This document shows positions 1 through 12,252 of a stretch of DNA of 64,000 nucleotides, piece after piece (within the stretch, counting starts at the first letter, position 1; each line of letters starts with the position of its first letter). The stretch comes from Macrotrachela quadricornifera (Eukaryota; Rotifera; Eurotatoria; Philodinida; Philodinidae), in NCBI GenBank assembly GCA_022393335.1, contig JAJEKB010020897.1, positions 246,501 to 310,500 on the forward strand. Direction: 5' to 3'. Made by a program: the position numbers and the translations under genes. Under the pieces are notes generated by a model. The model saw only the letters and a program-made list of their open reading frames with translations, was not told where the DNA came from and did not search any database.

Positions 1-115
1 GTAAACGTAGAAGCGTCCGCTCATTTCGAATCAAAAATTTTACAGGGGGGAGGGGCAAAACCATTTACAAGGGGGGCATTGCATCCCCGTGCCCCCCTGG
101 TGGTTACGCCACTAG
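1..115. mobile_element. End of a hAT-like DNA transposon, cut by the window edge
   Basis: The stretch is G/C-run rich, unlike the AT-rich flank, and closes with TGGTTACGCCACTA at about 101-114. Read on the other strand this is close to the CAGTGGCGTAACC terminus common to many hAT elements. The other end and the target duplication lie outside the window, so this rests on terminal resemblance only. Confidence 0.5.
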
Positions 116-1586
116 GTAGAACCCACAATTTTTCGATCTATATCCTGTTATATTAGGTATATAAATGCCCTGATGCACTTATTCTATATATATGTAAACC
201 ACTCACAATAATAAGAAGGAAAGATATCGTAGAGAGAATGTGGAAAGAGACGGAATAACGAAGGTGGAGAGAAGAACAATGTTGAGGAAGATGTGAAATG
301 AAGGAATGTGTTGGAATCGTATGTCCTCCTACGATTCCGCTACGTAACAATTCCAATGATATTCTTGATACAGAATGAAACATTTTAAACTACATCTGAT
401 AGTCTCTATGATATATACACTTTCAACACTTTTCGATCAATCTATATTTGGCACTAATCGGAATTTTCATCGTGTTGAAGAACTGAATGTTTTCAAAGGT
501 ACTTTATCCTATTGGCTGTTACCTATCCAGATAAACCTCGAAACATTTCTCTAGCAATCAGATCATTTATATCTTAAGTTTTTGCAGATATTTTTCTTTC
601 TCATTGATATTCTTTATTGCTTGTTTTTACTAGATGTATACTTCTGTTTATGCCTTTTCTTATTGTATTTCTATTCTAATATGAATTATTATTATTGTAT
701 ATATTATGTGATACTACAATTGAAATACACTAAAGAAATTCTGAATGTCAATAAACACGCATGTACTAATTTAGATCTTCAATAAACCTAGTTTTCCTTT
801 CGTATAACTATTGAAAAGATGACCGAAAACAAACTTAAAAATTACAAGGTTTAGAGAAAAGCATTAGTTGAATATGATAAAACACGATAACTAGTATTGA
901 ATAGGGACAAACTTCGTCTGTCTTATAAATAGAGAAAAGAATGACGCGTTGTCGCCTATTCTCATACTTATTTTTCAATCTTCAATCTGATAAAATAAGG
1001 AACAGCTATCATCTACTCAATTAAAATCTTTACCAAATACTAAAAATGAAGAATAGTTTTTCTAGAGACATAAATAATTTTTTTTTCAGTTGCTTGAATA
1101 ATGAAGGTAGAGAAAGTTTACAAATTATTTTACAATACTAAAAATAATAAATATTAAATATCAAGATAAGCATTAATTTAATAAATTCGAAAGAATATTG
1201 ACTTTAAAAACAATATAAGAAACTACATCTATTTGTATATCATAATAATATCTGATTTTGTTTGGCTGTCTGAATACTGATGTCTTTCTATTTGCAATTC
1301 TAATTTCTGAATTAAATTTGTTATTATGTGCTGTACTTTCTGGAATGTCATATTCTACTATTACTTTCAATGATGTTGTACCATTTTATAATATAAGTTT
1401 TTCTTATCATGATTACTGTGTCATCAACAAGGTTAGATTGCTGTTATCTTTATTCAGCCTACACCAACAAGAGACACATTATATAAATCAAGAAACCACC
1501 TGTTGATGGTACATTCATGCTTGTTTTTTTTTGAAGAGATGAGTCATTTTATTCATTTTTAGAGTTGTAATTAATTCAAATTAACA
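116..1586. other. Intergenic, no gene recognised
   Basis: AT-rich DNA upstream of the mannosidase gene. The open frames present (for example at 582-785 and 1258-1506) are short, hydrophobic by composition and have no recognisable domain. No tRNA-like structure or clear TATA element could be singled out. Confidence 0.5.
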
Positions 1587-4500
1587 ATGTACATTGTCAA
1601 TTTTTTCGTATATATTTTTTTAATCATTAATTTATGCTATGGTGCACCATACAAATCATCAAATGGCTGTGGGTATGATGTAAATAGATAGTCTATACAC
1701 ATTAATGTTTCAAAAAAAAATTATATATTTGTATTTTAGTCATGCAATTTGGGCAAAACTAATAAACTAAATGTTCATATAGTGCCGCACACACATGATG
1801 ATGTTGGATGGCTCAAAACTGTCGATCAGTATTATTATGGAGGTGAGGTCCTAATAGTAACAAAATTCAATTCTGATATTAATTTGAAGATGGAATATCT
1901 ATGTCAACTATTGAGAAATAAAGTGTTCTATTTTGTATCTATTCGAATATCAGAACATATTTTACTATTATCTTTTCAAATTCTAAGAAGCATTTTTTCT
2001 TTATTTAAAATCACATACTTATAATAAAAATGATTTTTATTGATAAGATCGAAACAATATTCAACATGCAGGTGTACAGTATATTCTTGATTCAGTTATT
2101 CAATCACTTATTGAAAATTCTGATCGACGTTTTATCTATGTTGAAATGGCATTTTTCTGGCGTTGGTGGAATCAACAAACAGAAGATATTCGTAACACAG
2201 TTAAACAATTAGTTAATGATGGTAAGTAAATTGAAGTGATTTATAACATTCATCATGATTTTATACACATAAGGTCGTCTTGAATTTATATCGGGTGGTT
2301 GGTGTATGAATGATGAGGCTACAACACATTATAATTCGATTATTGATCAACATACATTAGGTGCCACATTTTTACATGATCAATTCGGTGAATGTGCACG
2401 ACCAAAAATTGGATGGCAAATTGATCCGTTTGGTCATTCACGTGAAGTAGCTTCACTCTTTGCACAGGTTTTGAATTAATTTTAAATGAAAAAAAAAAGA
2501 ATATATTTTATTGAATGTATTTTTCTTTATATAAAAACAAAAAAGATGGGCTTTGATGGTCTATTTTTCGGACGAGCTGATTATCAAGATTATCAACAAC
2601 GAAATAAGACAGAGACAATGGAAATGATCTGGAAAGCTAGTGATAATTTAGGTTCTCAAAGTTGGCTATTCACTGGTATTTTAGCTAATGGATACAATCC
2701 TCCAGGATCATTCTGTTTTGATTTCTCCTGCGATGATCAACCCATTATGGTTCGTCAAAGTTATATATCTTTATTTCTTGATTATTATGATGTTATTTAT
2801 TTTGTTTTTCTTTGTTCTAGGATGATCCATTTATGCATGGTTACAATGTTCCCGAACGAGTTCAAACATTCATTCAGGCTGCTAACAATCAGGTGAATAT
2901 TTTTTCTTTAGAATTATAGCCATTTGAAAATTAACAAATATATTTATATTTTTGCGAATAGTTTTTTACATAACAATACTGCCTGATTTTTTCTTTTAGG
3001 CGCTTGGTTTTGCTACTAATCATATTCTTATGACAATGGGTAGTGATTTTCAATATGAAAATGCCAATGAATGGTTTAAAAATATTGATAAATTAATCAA
3101 ATATGTGAATGATCAGGTATTCATAGAGAAGTTATGCGAAAAATGGGATAGATGAAAAACAGAAGTATTGAAAAGCAGATACGAGTGATAGAAAAAAATT
3201 TAATAAGAGAAATTCTGAAATGAAAAAAAACTCGTTTTTAATTTCTGATACTTCAATCGACTATACTCACACTGAATCAGTTGAAATAAGGTCCATATAT
3301 TTAGTTGTTATTGAAGTCATGAGATTCCCCTCTAGTACTACCTCTAAATTTATAATGAATCAATTTCTATGATAATTTGTGTTGTTGATATGTTCAGCAA
3401 ATGAATGGAAGTGATATTAATGTATTCTATTCAACACCGTCATGTTACTTATATGCTCTTAACAAAATTGGTCGAATTTGGCCATCGAAAACAGATGATT
3501 TCTTTCCTTATGCTCATCATCCACATGGATTTTGGACAGGTTACTTTACATCACGAGCTGCACTTAAAGGTTATGAGCGTTATACAAATAATATACTTCA
3601 AGCAACACGTCAACTTAATTGTGTTTCAAAAATTAATTTAATTGATAAAATATTCTATTTAAGTAAAATGATATAGTAATATTTGTATTATCAGTTTTTA
3701 CTTTTGAATATTGTAGGTGAAGCAATGGGTATTGTTCAACATCATGATGCTGTTAGTGGAACAGAAAAACAGCATGTTGCCGATGATTACGCTCAACGTT
3801 TATCACAAGGCATCGATATTGCAATAGTTTGTATTTTAAAACAAAAAAATTAATGCAAATAAAATTTTGAAATTCTTCTATTTAGAATGTTATCAATGAA
3901 GCCTATAAGAAATTATTGCCAAAAGATAGTCAATCACCACCACCACCAACTCAATTTCTTTGTCAATATTCAAATATCAGTGCATGTCCATTGATCGAAG
4001 GGGAAGATCAAGTAAATAATTGGAAAATATTGTATACATGTATATTTTCTAGGAGAGAAGTAGAGGGTTTTGTTTTTAGAAAATCAGCGATCAACGCCAA
4101 TAAAATCTAGAAATTCTCTGGAAAAAAAATTAATATTCCTAGTTACACCTTTAAATAATTAAAAAATTTTCAACAAATTCTATATTCCTTCTTCCTTATA
4201 CATGTAATATATGCTGTTGATCGATATTTTAGTTCACATTAACACTCTGGAATCCAACTGTTCATCCAATTACAACTTATCCTCAGATTCCTGTTTCGAG
4301 ACACTATAGAATTTATGATCCTACGGGAAATATTGTTATATCTGAAGTAAAAAAAATCTTTTTTCGGTTTTTAAATATATATTCCATTCCAGCGTATTCC
4401 TATTCCTACTCCAACAAAAAACATACCAGGTCGAAAGAGTTCCGCTGAGTATCAGCACACATTTACAGCAGTATTACCTGGACTTAGCTTTAGCACTTAT

Positions 4501-6399
4501 TATTTTAAAGCTCTAGGTAAAATTCATACTTTTAAAAATCTATTCATTATACTGACATTTTTATACAAATAGATGGTGAAGAAATAAAAAACAAAGTAAC
4601 AATAACACAGAATGAAGCTTGTACTTTGGAGAATCAGGTAGACAAGATCATTGTCGTATAAAAAATTTATCAATTGAAATTATTTTTATAGCATCTTCGT
4701 GTTGAATTCGATAGTCAAGGTAATCTTCGTCAAATTGTCAATTTGGCAGAGGATATCACACTTCTATTTACAACACAAGGGTTCTATTGGTATGCAGGTA
4801 TGTCAATTATTGTTCACTTTTTTCGAAGAATTCGAATTCACTAATTGATTTTAAAGGTTTTCCGGGAAATAATTCTCGTTCAGAATTTCAAGCATCAGGT
4901 GCCTATATTTTTCGTCCTCTATCATCAAATGCACAACTTATCAGTACTATGCGTAATATGTAAGTTAGTTCTAGAATATTTTCATATATTTTATTGTTCA
5001 TTGCTAAATAAGAACATGTACAAAAACAGAAACAGTACAATCGGCATTGATTGTATTTAATAATTGGGCTAGTCAAGAAATAAGTCTTAAAGGAACTTCA
5101 AATTTTCTTGAAATTGAATGGACTATTGGGCCCATTCCAATTGATGATAATATTGGTAAAGAAATTATTCTACGTTATGATACAAATATAGAAAGTGCAT
5201 CAAAATTTTATACGGATGCTAATGGACGTGAAATACTCGAACGTATACGTGATTATCGTCCAACATGGAATTATTCAGTTGCTGAAAATGTTAGTGGAAA
5301 TTATTATCCGGTTAATAGTCGTATTTGGATTCAAGATGATCAACGTCAATTGACTATACTCACCGGTAATAAAATCATATTAATTGATATTAATTTTTTA
5401 GAGACTCTTGTCTCAGGATTTTGCTTTGAAATTATTCAGTAAAAGTCTTACGTACGATGCTTTTTTTTTAAGAACATTGTATAAATCGAAAAATTCGGAA
5501 ATTTGTTATAAAAATTACTGTATGTGAGACTTTTGATGAGAGCAGTTTTAGGATAAATCTAGAAAAACTAAACACTAGACAGTATCTATCTTTAAACAAA
5601 ATCATTGAAATCGAACTAGGCATCCGAGCAGGTTTGTTAGTTTCGAAGTAATAGCAGTGCAGTAAATATTTATTTAAAATAAAATCTATATAGATCGATC
5701 CGAAGGTGGTAGTAGTATTCGTGATGGTTCAATTGAACTTATGATTCATCGTCGCACACTTTACGATGATTCACTTGGTGTTGGTGAACCATTAAATGAA
5801 ACAGCTTATGATCAAGGTCTTGTTGTACGTGGCAAACATATTCTTATTTTTGAACCACCTTCAGATAGTGCTCTTGTTCATCGAGTTGTCGGTCAACAAT
5901 TATTCATGCGTCCAATTTCAACTTATGCTTTACCTGATATATCCTATGAAAATTATTCAATGATATATCGACAACAATGGACTTCTCTATCCGATTGCTT
6001 GCCAGCCAATGTTCATTTATTGACATTTGATCAAATAACTACAAAACAATATCTTATTCGTGTAGAACATTATTTCGAACTTAATGAAGATAGAATTTAT
6101 TCACAACCAATTGAAATCGATCTAAAAGTATTCTTTAGTAAATTTGGCACTATTCAAGATTTCACTGAATTAACCCTTAACGCTAATTTACCTTTGTCTA
6201 ATTTACATCGACTTAGTTGGATTACAAGTGGTAATGAATCATCATATAACAATATACTTGGTAAGAGTTTGTATTTCATTAATAAATCAAAGAATCTTTC
6301 ATGTTGTAATTGTTGGTTTTAGAAAAAACGTCTTTCAAGGATACGACAATTAAACTTAATCCAATGCAAATCAGAACATTTCAAGTGAATTTACTCTAG
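1587..6399 (+). CDS. MAN2B1: Lysosomal alpha-mannosidase (glycoside hydrolase family 38), 18 exons
   Basis: Predicted to trim terminal alpha-linked mannose from N-glycans in the lysosome. I traced exons 1587-1679, 1740-1842, 2048-2221, 2274-2467, 2546-2749, 2821-2892, 3000-3116, 3398-3620, 3717-3826, 3886-4011, 4233-4346, 4393-4516, 4573-4637, 4692-4797, 4857-4959, 5013-5365, 5694-6260 and 6323-6399. All introns are GT-AG and phases agree throughout, giving 974 residues against about 1,000 in vertebrate enzymes. Exon 1 encodes an N-terminal hydrophobic signal peptide; the joined exon 1-2 sequence GYDSCN matches the mature N-terminal region of the family. Zinc ligands are H50 and D52 (PHTHDDVGW), D174, which is also the nucleophile (IDPFGHSRE), and H403 (QHHDAVSGT). 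Motifs [10 protein letters not shown] and DDFFPYA are also typical. No break was found. Intron lengths run 46-328 bp. Exon 1 and the weak donor after 2467 are the least certain parts. Confidence 0.95.
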
Positions 6400-6639
6400 A
6401 TTGAAAACATCAATATTGTAATGCATTTCAATTTTTACTTTATAAAAAAATAAAAAAAGTTACAAGGTTCTAATTTTACATATAGCCATTATTGTAAGCA
6501 AGATGTACAGTTCAAAACTATCTTGCGGATGCACATCTGATATAGATTTTAAAATATTTGTATATGACACTCTTACACAAAACTGTTGTCTAAAGTAGAT
6601 GGGAAAAAAATTAGCTTTGCTATAGATTATCGATTGATG

Positions 6640-7285
6640 ACTTTATTCTCATCTCTGTGCAATTGGTAATTGAGGAATAAAGAAAGAAACGAATGAAATG
6701 CATCAAATCGATCAAACAGCCATCTCCCTTTGCGAGCAAAATTCAATACTTTAGTTTTTTGTTCATTGCTTGCGACTATTTCAGTCAAATTTCTATCATA
6801 ATCATTCTTCATCGTGAAATAGAATGTTTTCAATTCGACTACTATCGATTTTTGAATGATATATTTATCAAGCAAAGTCTAAATTTGCATACCTTTGTCA
6901 TAGACCGATTATTCGTTGAATTAAACATACCAAAAGTTCATGACAACGATCTTTCAATTTGTTTTTGATCTTTTCGCGATATTTCTTGACCGTCTATTGT
7001 TCAAATTCGGACCGCTCGACTTTCTGCTCAATACTTGACAAAATTTGCCATGAAAAACAATGAGCATCGGCTACATTCATGTAGGCAATCGATAGCAAAC
7101 TTCATCCTTCACTCGTCAGTTCACCACCCAATTCGAAGACATTTTTCATGGGAATCATCATATCGTTATATTTAAATGATATCTCATATTAGCGAGTCAA
7201 ATATATTACGAAAACTAATACTAGATTGATTGGCTTGTTCAGCTATTTCAGCTAACTACACATTGTTGTTCTTATTCTTCATCGT
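6640..7285 (-). pseudogene. 14-3-3 protein pseudogene, decayed
   Basis: Reading the minus strand in shifting frames gives 14-3-3 segments in the right order. LAEIAEQANQ is at about 7256-7227, RYDD at 7166-7155, and a segment running from MKNVFELGGELTSEG into SIAYMNV and SSIEQKVERSEFEQ at about 7150-7000. TVKKYREKIKNKLKD is at about 7000-6960, and a segment with LDKYIIQKS, KTFYFTMKNDYDR and LTEIVAS at 6875-6740. These correspond to helices 1 to about 6 of the family, including the SSIEQK and FYxxMKGDYxRYLAE signatures. In-frame stops and frameshifts interrupt it, and the C-terminal helices are barely recognisable. No introns are seen within the recognisable part, which suggests a processed copy, but this is inference. 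The intact parent gene is not in the window. Confidence 0.85.
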
Positions 7286-7289
7286 GTTA

Positions 7290-8518
7290 CGTCATTTGCT
7301 TTGATCATTTGTTTAATGAAACCAGTAACCAGATAGCAACGAAGCAATTTTGCCAAAGCAGAAAAATCTCTCGAAAAATATAATAGTAGATTCAAAATTT
7401 GATGTAGTAGTGTCGATGAAAATCTGATCAGAATCCAAAAACCCATAGATGTTAAGAAGAAAAAACGAAGCTTTAACGTTTTATATTTTCGTTTCCCATG
7501 ATGTACTCTGAATTTCTCTTGTATACATCTGTTCATTATAATTTTCGACTATATATTGATGTTAGATGGAAAAAATTAGAGAATCAATATTGTATACGTC
7601 TCTTTTTCTGTCTGGTTTAGGTCTCTGGACAAATCAAAATAGAAAATGATGATTCATGTCTATCTGTTGTTATTTGTTTCCATGTATGTGTTCGCATTTT
7701 TTCCGAAAAAATAAATCATCTTTTCCATGTTTACTTCATGAGCTCCGTGCATATGACTCATGATTTGAATGAACCAAATATCTTATATGTAGTTGTTATC
7801 GAATCAATTCGAACTAATTAACAAATAATTAAGCATAAGATTCTACTGAAAAATAGATTGAATTTAACTTTTTTTGGCACATTTACTGTGGTTTTGAACA
7901 TTGATTTTTGTTATTTGACGTTAGTTTTTTTTGCATACATAACCATTAATGTTACAAACAACAAATAACAACTTTTTTCTTTACTTTAAAACGTGATTTT
8001 TATTTGCTTAGGCAGAAGGAGAGAAAACGACTGTGACATTTTTTGTAGCCAAAGCAAGTAGTCAGTCACTCTATGTATATTTGACAGCAACGCATTTTTT
8101 GAGATGTAGAAGAAATCAAAGAGTTTTGCAAGGTATGTAATCTTTAATTTTCATTCGTAGTTAATTACTATAAATGAAATTCAAATCTCTCTGGAACTCT
8201 AGTCGATGCATCTTCTATTGGTTTGAAAAGGAATTGACTTAGGCTCTGATTCTAATTCAAAATTAAAGAATTTCCTCAGAAAAAAAAATCCAAAGACAAA
8301 TGTTGAAATGCTTTCCTCTCGCGAAATAATTCGATCTCTATAGATTAGTTGTGGAAGTTTGAAAAATCAACTGTCTTCCGATGATATCAATATTAAAGCA
8401 CTTCTTTGTTTACATTTAGAAAATTCATTTATTCTATATTTTTAACTTCCGTCTCTTATTTACTTGTGCAAGTCATTTTATCTCAGGATTCAAAATATAA
8501 TAAAATTTGAAATAAATA
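7290..8518. other. Intergenic, no gene recognised
   Basis: About 1.2 kb between the 14-3-3 relic and the sulfotransferase gene. A short open frame on the minus strand (7279-7536) has no recognisable features. T-runs and simple AT-rich sequence dominate, and I see no repeat family here. Confidence 0.4.
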
Positions 8519-9625
8519 ATGTTCAGAAAACGAAAAATACAATATATTCTATTATTACTATCAATTCTATTATTTATTGTAATATTAATATATTTGGATC
8601 CTATATATGAAAAAGTGGCAAAATATGGAAAAATTCGAAATATCCATGATCCTATTCAACATTTATCAACACAAATTGAATATAACTCTGCTGTGATAAA
8701 AAATTTAAATAAATCAAAGATTTATTTTATTCATGTTCCACGTACAGGAAGTGATACATTACGAACACATATGATAGGAAAAACAGCATTATTATATGAT
8801 ACAAGTCATTATAGTTCAGAAACATTTGAACAACGTTTATTATTAACATCTAATGAATTTAATAAATTTAAAGAATATTATATTATTAAAGGTTTTTATT
8901 CGTATAATGATTTATTTAAATATAATGTTTTTAATAAAACAATTTCGAAAAATATAATTATAACAATATTTCGAAATCCAATTGAACGAATATTATCTTT
9001 ATATGAATTTTCTCGACATGGATTTTTATTTGATGGAATTGATCATGGATTAACTTTAAAAGAATTTTTAACAACAAAAAATGATATAATACAATCATTG
9101 ATAAATAATAGTATGACATGGCAATTTGCTTTTCATTTATTAATAAATGAAAGAAAACATTTTATTCAAAAATATAATATTACAATAGATGATAAGAAAA
9201 TTTATGATTTAGCTAAAAATCATTTAGAATCAATTGATTTTATTGCTTTTTATGAAAATTTAATGTATGATTATAATGAATTAAATTTTAAAATATTTTC
9301 AAAATTAAATAAAAATCATTTTCTCTTAGATTTATTATTTAATATTGGTACTTGGTGTGCATTTTTTCGTTTAAGAGTATTTAAATATAATGCAAGAATA
9401 AAATATAATAATGATATACAATTTATTTTAAATCAATTAACTTTTTATGATATGAAATTATATAATTATGCAAAGAATAATATTCGACAGATTCATTTTA
9501 TTACATTTGATAGTTATTTTCAAGCATCATTATTTATTCTATTTATTTTAGTTCAATTTATTTTTGCCATTTTTTTATTTTCTCGTTTATGGTTCAAATT
9601 AAAAAGAAAATTTAAATTATCTTGA
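8519..9625 (+). CDS. Single-exon membrane sulfotransferase (heparan/uronyl sulfotransferase-like)
   Basis: The 368-residue product fits a type II Golgi sulfotransferase that moves sulfate from PAPS to a glycan. Residues 9-26 form an N-terminal signal anchor behind a basic tip (MFRKRK). The 5'-phosphosulfate-binding motif is IHVPRTGSDT (residues 71-80). The 3'-phosphate-binding motif is FRNPIERILSLYEF (151-164), with the R/S pattern of the sulfotransferase_2 group that includes heparan sulfate 2-O/6-O and uronyl sulfotransferases. Oddly, residues of about 335-356 form a second strongly hydrophobic stretch followed by a basic tail, so the protein may be anchored at both ends. There are no introns, unlike the mannosidase upstream. 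The ATG at 8519 is the first in frame. The substrate cannot be told from the sequence. Confidence 0.75.
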   Translation: MFRKRKIQYILLLLSILLFIVILIYLDPIYEKVAKYGKIRNIHDPIQHLSTQIEYNSAVIKNLNKSKIYFIHVPRTGSDTLRTHMIGKTALLYDTSHYSSETFEQRLLLTSNEFNKFKEYYIIKGFYSYNDLFKYNVFNKTISKNIIITIFRNPIERILSLYEFSRHGFLFDGIDHGLTLKEFLTTKNDIIQSLINNSMTWQFAFHLLINERKHFIQKYNITIDDKKIYDLAKNHLESIDFIAFYENLMYDYNELNFKIFSKLNKNHFLLDLLFNIGTWCAFFRLRVFKYNARIKYNNDIQFILNQLTFYDMKLYNYAKNNIRQIHFITFDSYFQASLFILFILVQFIFAIFLFSRLWFKLKRKFKLS

Positions 9626-10439
9626 AATAAATAAATGTCATAGATAATAATCATTTTACATTGAATGAATGAATTAGTCTAACTTGAGGAGATCTGATGT
9701 CGTCTCGATAGACGCTCCAATTCATTTCATATATAACGATTGGTAAATCTACTGTAACGACAAAGATATTGTCGAAATAACATTTGTTTGATTCACCAGG
9801 AAAACATGGAAGTAGATGCATTAAGTTTGCTCTTCATCAAACGAAGAAACATATTTAGGTATTCAAGTCTTTTAGAGTCCATCTTTTGGTCATAATTACA
9901 CCTCAATGACCTATTGAAAATTTAAAACGGGTTCATTTCTTCGTGCTTTTATTTGCAAGATATCGAATTTCTAACATATATATCAAAATAAAAGATTATT
10001 TCTTGAAAAATAGTAGAGTACTAAAGGAAGAAACTTTTCTCAGTTTATTAAAGCCAGCGACACAATAGAAGACCCCGAGTCTTCTATTATGTCCCTCAGA
10101 AAGATCAAATATTTGTGCAACCTCGCCAACAAACGGCAGCTTCAATTCGTTTTTGTCCAATATATGATTAGTAAATGAGTTTATTTCACTTGTTTCAGAC
10201 GCGTAGGATGAGTAAGAAACAGGTATTATCTTATGAAGAAACCTAGGCCATCGTTGGTAGAAAGTGCTCTTAGACTAATACAATCAACGTGTTATAATAT
10301 AACTGGGAAACAGCAGAGACTTCAGTTGTGAAGTTTTATAAAGTCTTTTGACGTCTTTAAGTTGTGGTTTCCTCTACTGAAAGGAGGGTAATGCGTGGAG
10401 GAGATATTACAAAAAACGAGTTGATGTGTGTTTTTGTGG
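9626..10439. other. Intergenic with one strong hairpin
   Basis: No gene seen. At 10058-10093 a 15-bp stem with one C/T mismatch (arms GACACAATAGAAGAC and GTCTTCTATTATGTC) closes a 5-base CCCGA loop. It could be a small structured RNA, a terminator-like fold or a repeat remnant; no family recognised. Confidence 0.4.
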
Positions 10440-10885
10440 TTATTGCATGAATATATATTGATAGTAGTTTTTATAAAACTTAACCAATGAATTTTCAAGG
10501 ATGGGGAATTCGAATTTACTATTACTTATTTATAGTATCGCAATAGTAAGTTCTAGTAGTAGCATTAGTAAGAGTTACTAAAAACAATTTATGCATGTGA
10601 AAACTTGCCCAATAGGTTTTCGAATATGAAGAATTCAAATCTACTTTTAGTTCTCTATAATATCGCAGTAGTAATTTTTACTAGTAGTTTTAGTAAGGTT
10701 TACTAACGAGAAGCTACGTATCAGAAAACTTGACCAACATGTTTTTAAGGGTGGGGAATTCGAATCTACTATTGATTCACTATGGTACCATAGTAGTTTG
10801 GCTTACTAGCTGTAGTGTGGGTTACTAATGACAAGATGTATATGAGTAAACTTGACCAACATGTTTAGATGGGCAGAAATAAGAA
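10440..10885 (+). repeat. Satellite-like tandem repeat, about 125 bp x 3.5
   Basis: The phrase AACTTGACCAA or a close variant recurs at about 10477, 10602, 10727 and 10849, giving spacings of 125, 125 and 122 bases. Each occurrence is followed about 20 bases later by GGGGAATTCGAATCTACT or a decayed form, then by AGTAGTAG-rich sequence. Units are diverged from one another. The layout resembles the tandem repeat at 57.67-58.10 kb. Confidence 0.85.
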
Positions 10886-12252
10886 TCTTCAATGAACATT
10901 TTAAAAATTTAGGTTTGTCTCTTTTTACCTAGGAGTGACTGTCTTTCAAAAAAACATTATTTTTTCTCTCACGTTAGCAACGTTTGCGTCGCGTTACTTG
11001 TGAGTTCTACAAAATTGACTATGGTAATAATTCATAAAGAAATTAAATTCACACGAAAGAGTTATCTATATATTGCTTCGTAACTTTAGATCATCTCTTA
11101 TTTACATACAACTCATTATTTTGTCAGAGTACCCAAACAAATGCATAAGCAGGAAGCTAACTAACAGGCATAGATGATCTATTGCTCATGAAATATTCCG
11201 TAAATGAATATAAAATTAATCAACTGAGACGCTTCTACATTTTTCTGATCAATTCAACATGCATGATAGACAGTGAACGATATCTCACGATAAAAATTGT
11301 TTTAAAAACAATAATAGGCAAATGCTACAGCAACATTCCGTTCAGTTCGATGGAAGGTGCGTTATTATTAAGAGTATGTAAAATAGACTTGATTTTTGGA
11401 TTTCTCGTCTGAAGATTTTCATCCTATACCTCATAACCGTTCGTATAAAGTTAGGCATGATTTGTTGAGTTTGTAAACAAAATTGAACTATTAGTTACAG
11501 AAGCAGACATAAACAATGGAGTGGCTAGGGGCTCCTATGAGAGGTTGATATTCAAAACAAGAAAGATGTTTTAGCAAACTTACGATAGCTCTACATGATT
11601 TATGGAATCTGAGAATGTGCTTCCTTTGGAAACAAAGAAACAACTTTGAAATGTTTTCTACACAAAATACACAGGTAAATCTATATCGTCACACGTGTTT
11701 TCTTCAACAAAGTGTGTTTCTGTATATTTTTCGAAAGAAGTATTTCAAGTGTAATTTAGGCGACTAATGTCAGCACATTATTATTGCTGCATAAAAGTCA
11801 AAGCGTGTTACTCATGATGAGAAAATCGGCAATACTTAAAATATTTTCGAATTTGAGATTCATAGTCTTGCGTTTGGAAATCATAACATATAGAGAGTTT
11901 GTTCACATTGAGGTGAGTATAGTGTCACACTTATCGACGACTTATCTGACAATGATTCTCAAAATAGATAGAATGGATTCAGTTGAAGATTAAGCGAGTT
12001 AGCTTTGATGAGCGTTACTTGTTGACTATAGTATACTTACAGAAACGAAAATTTCCTAGATTTTTATCATAAGTTAAAAATTATTTTTGTAAATACAACC
12101 GAAAAGCCAAAGAAAAATGTTATCTTAATATGAAAGAGATTTAAAATGAGGGTGTGATTATTATGTTCATCTCTCATCCACTTATCCATTCCTTGAGATC
12201 GCAGAAAAGTTCAGTATTTTTGCTGTATAGTCATTGTTGATATACTGGAAGT
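10886..12252. other. Intergenic, no gene recognised
   Basis: AT-rich DNA downstream of the minus-strand TIR-ART gene. Short open frames (11182-11412, 11784-11993) show no domain or codon pattern that supports them. Confidence 0.4.

Noticed and set aside
1258..1506. 82-codon frame considered as the first exon of the mannosidase
   Set aside because: The exon at 1587-1679 gives a signal peptide and an in-phase GYDSCN junction that matches the family, so this frame is not needed.
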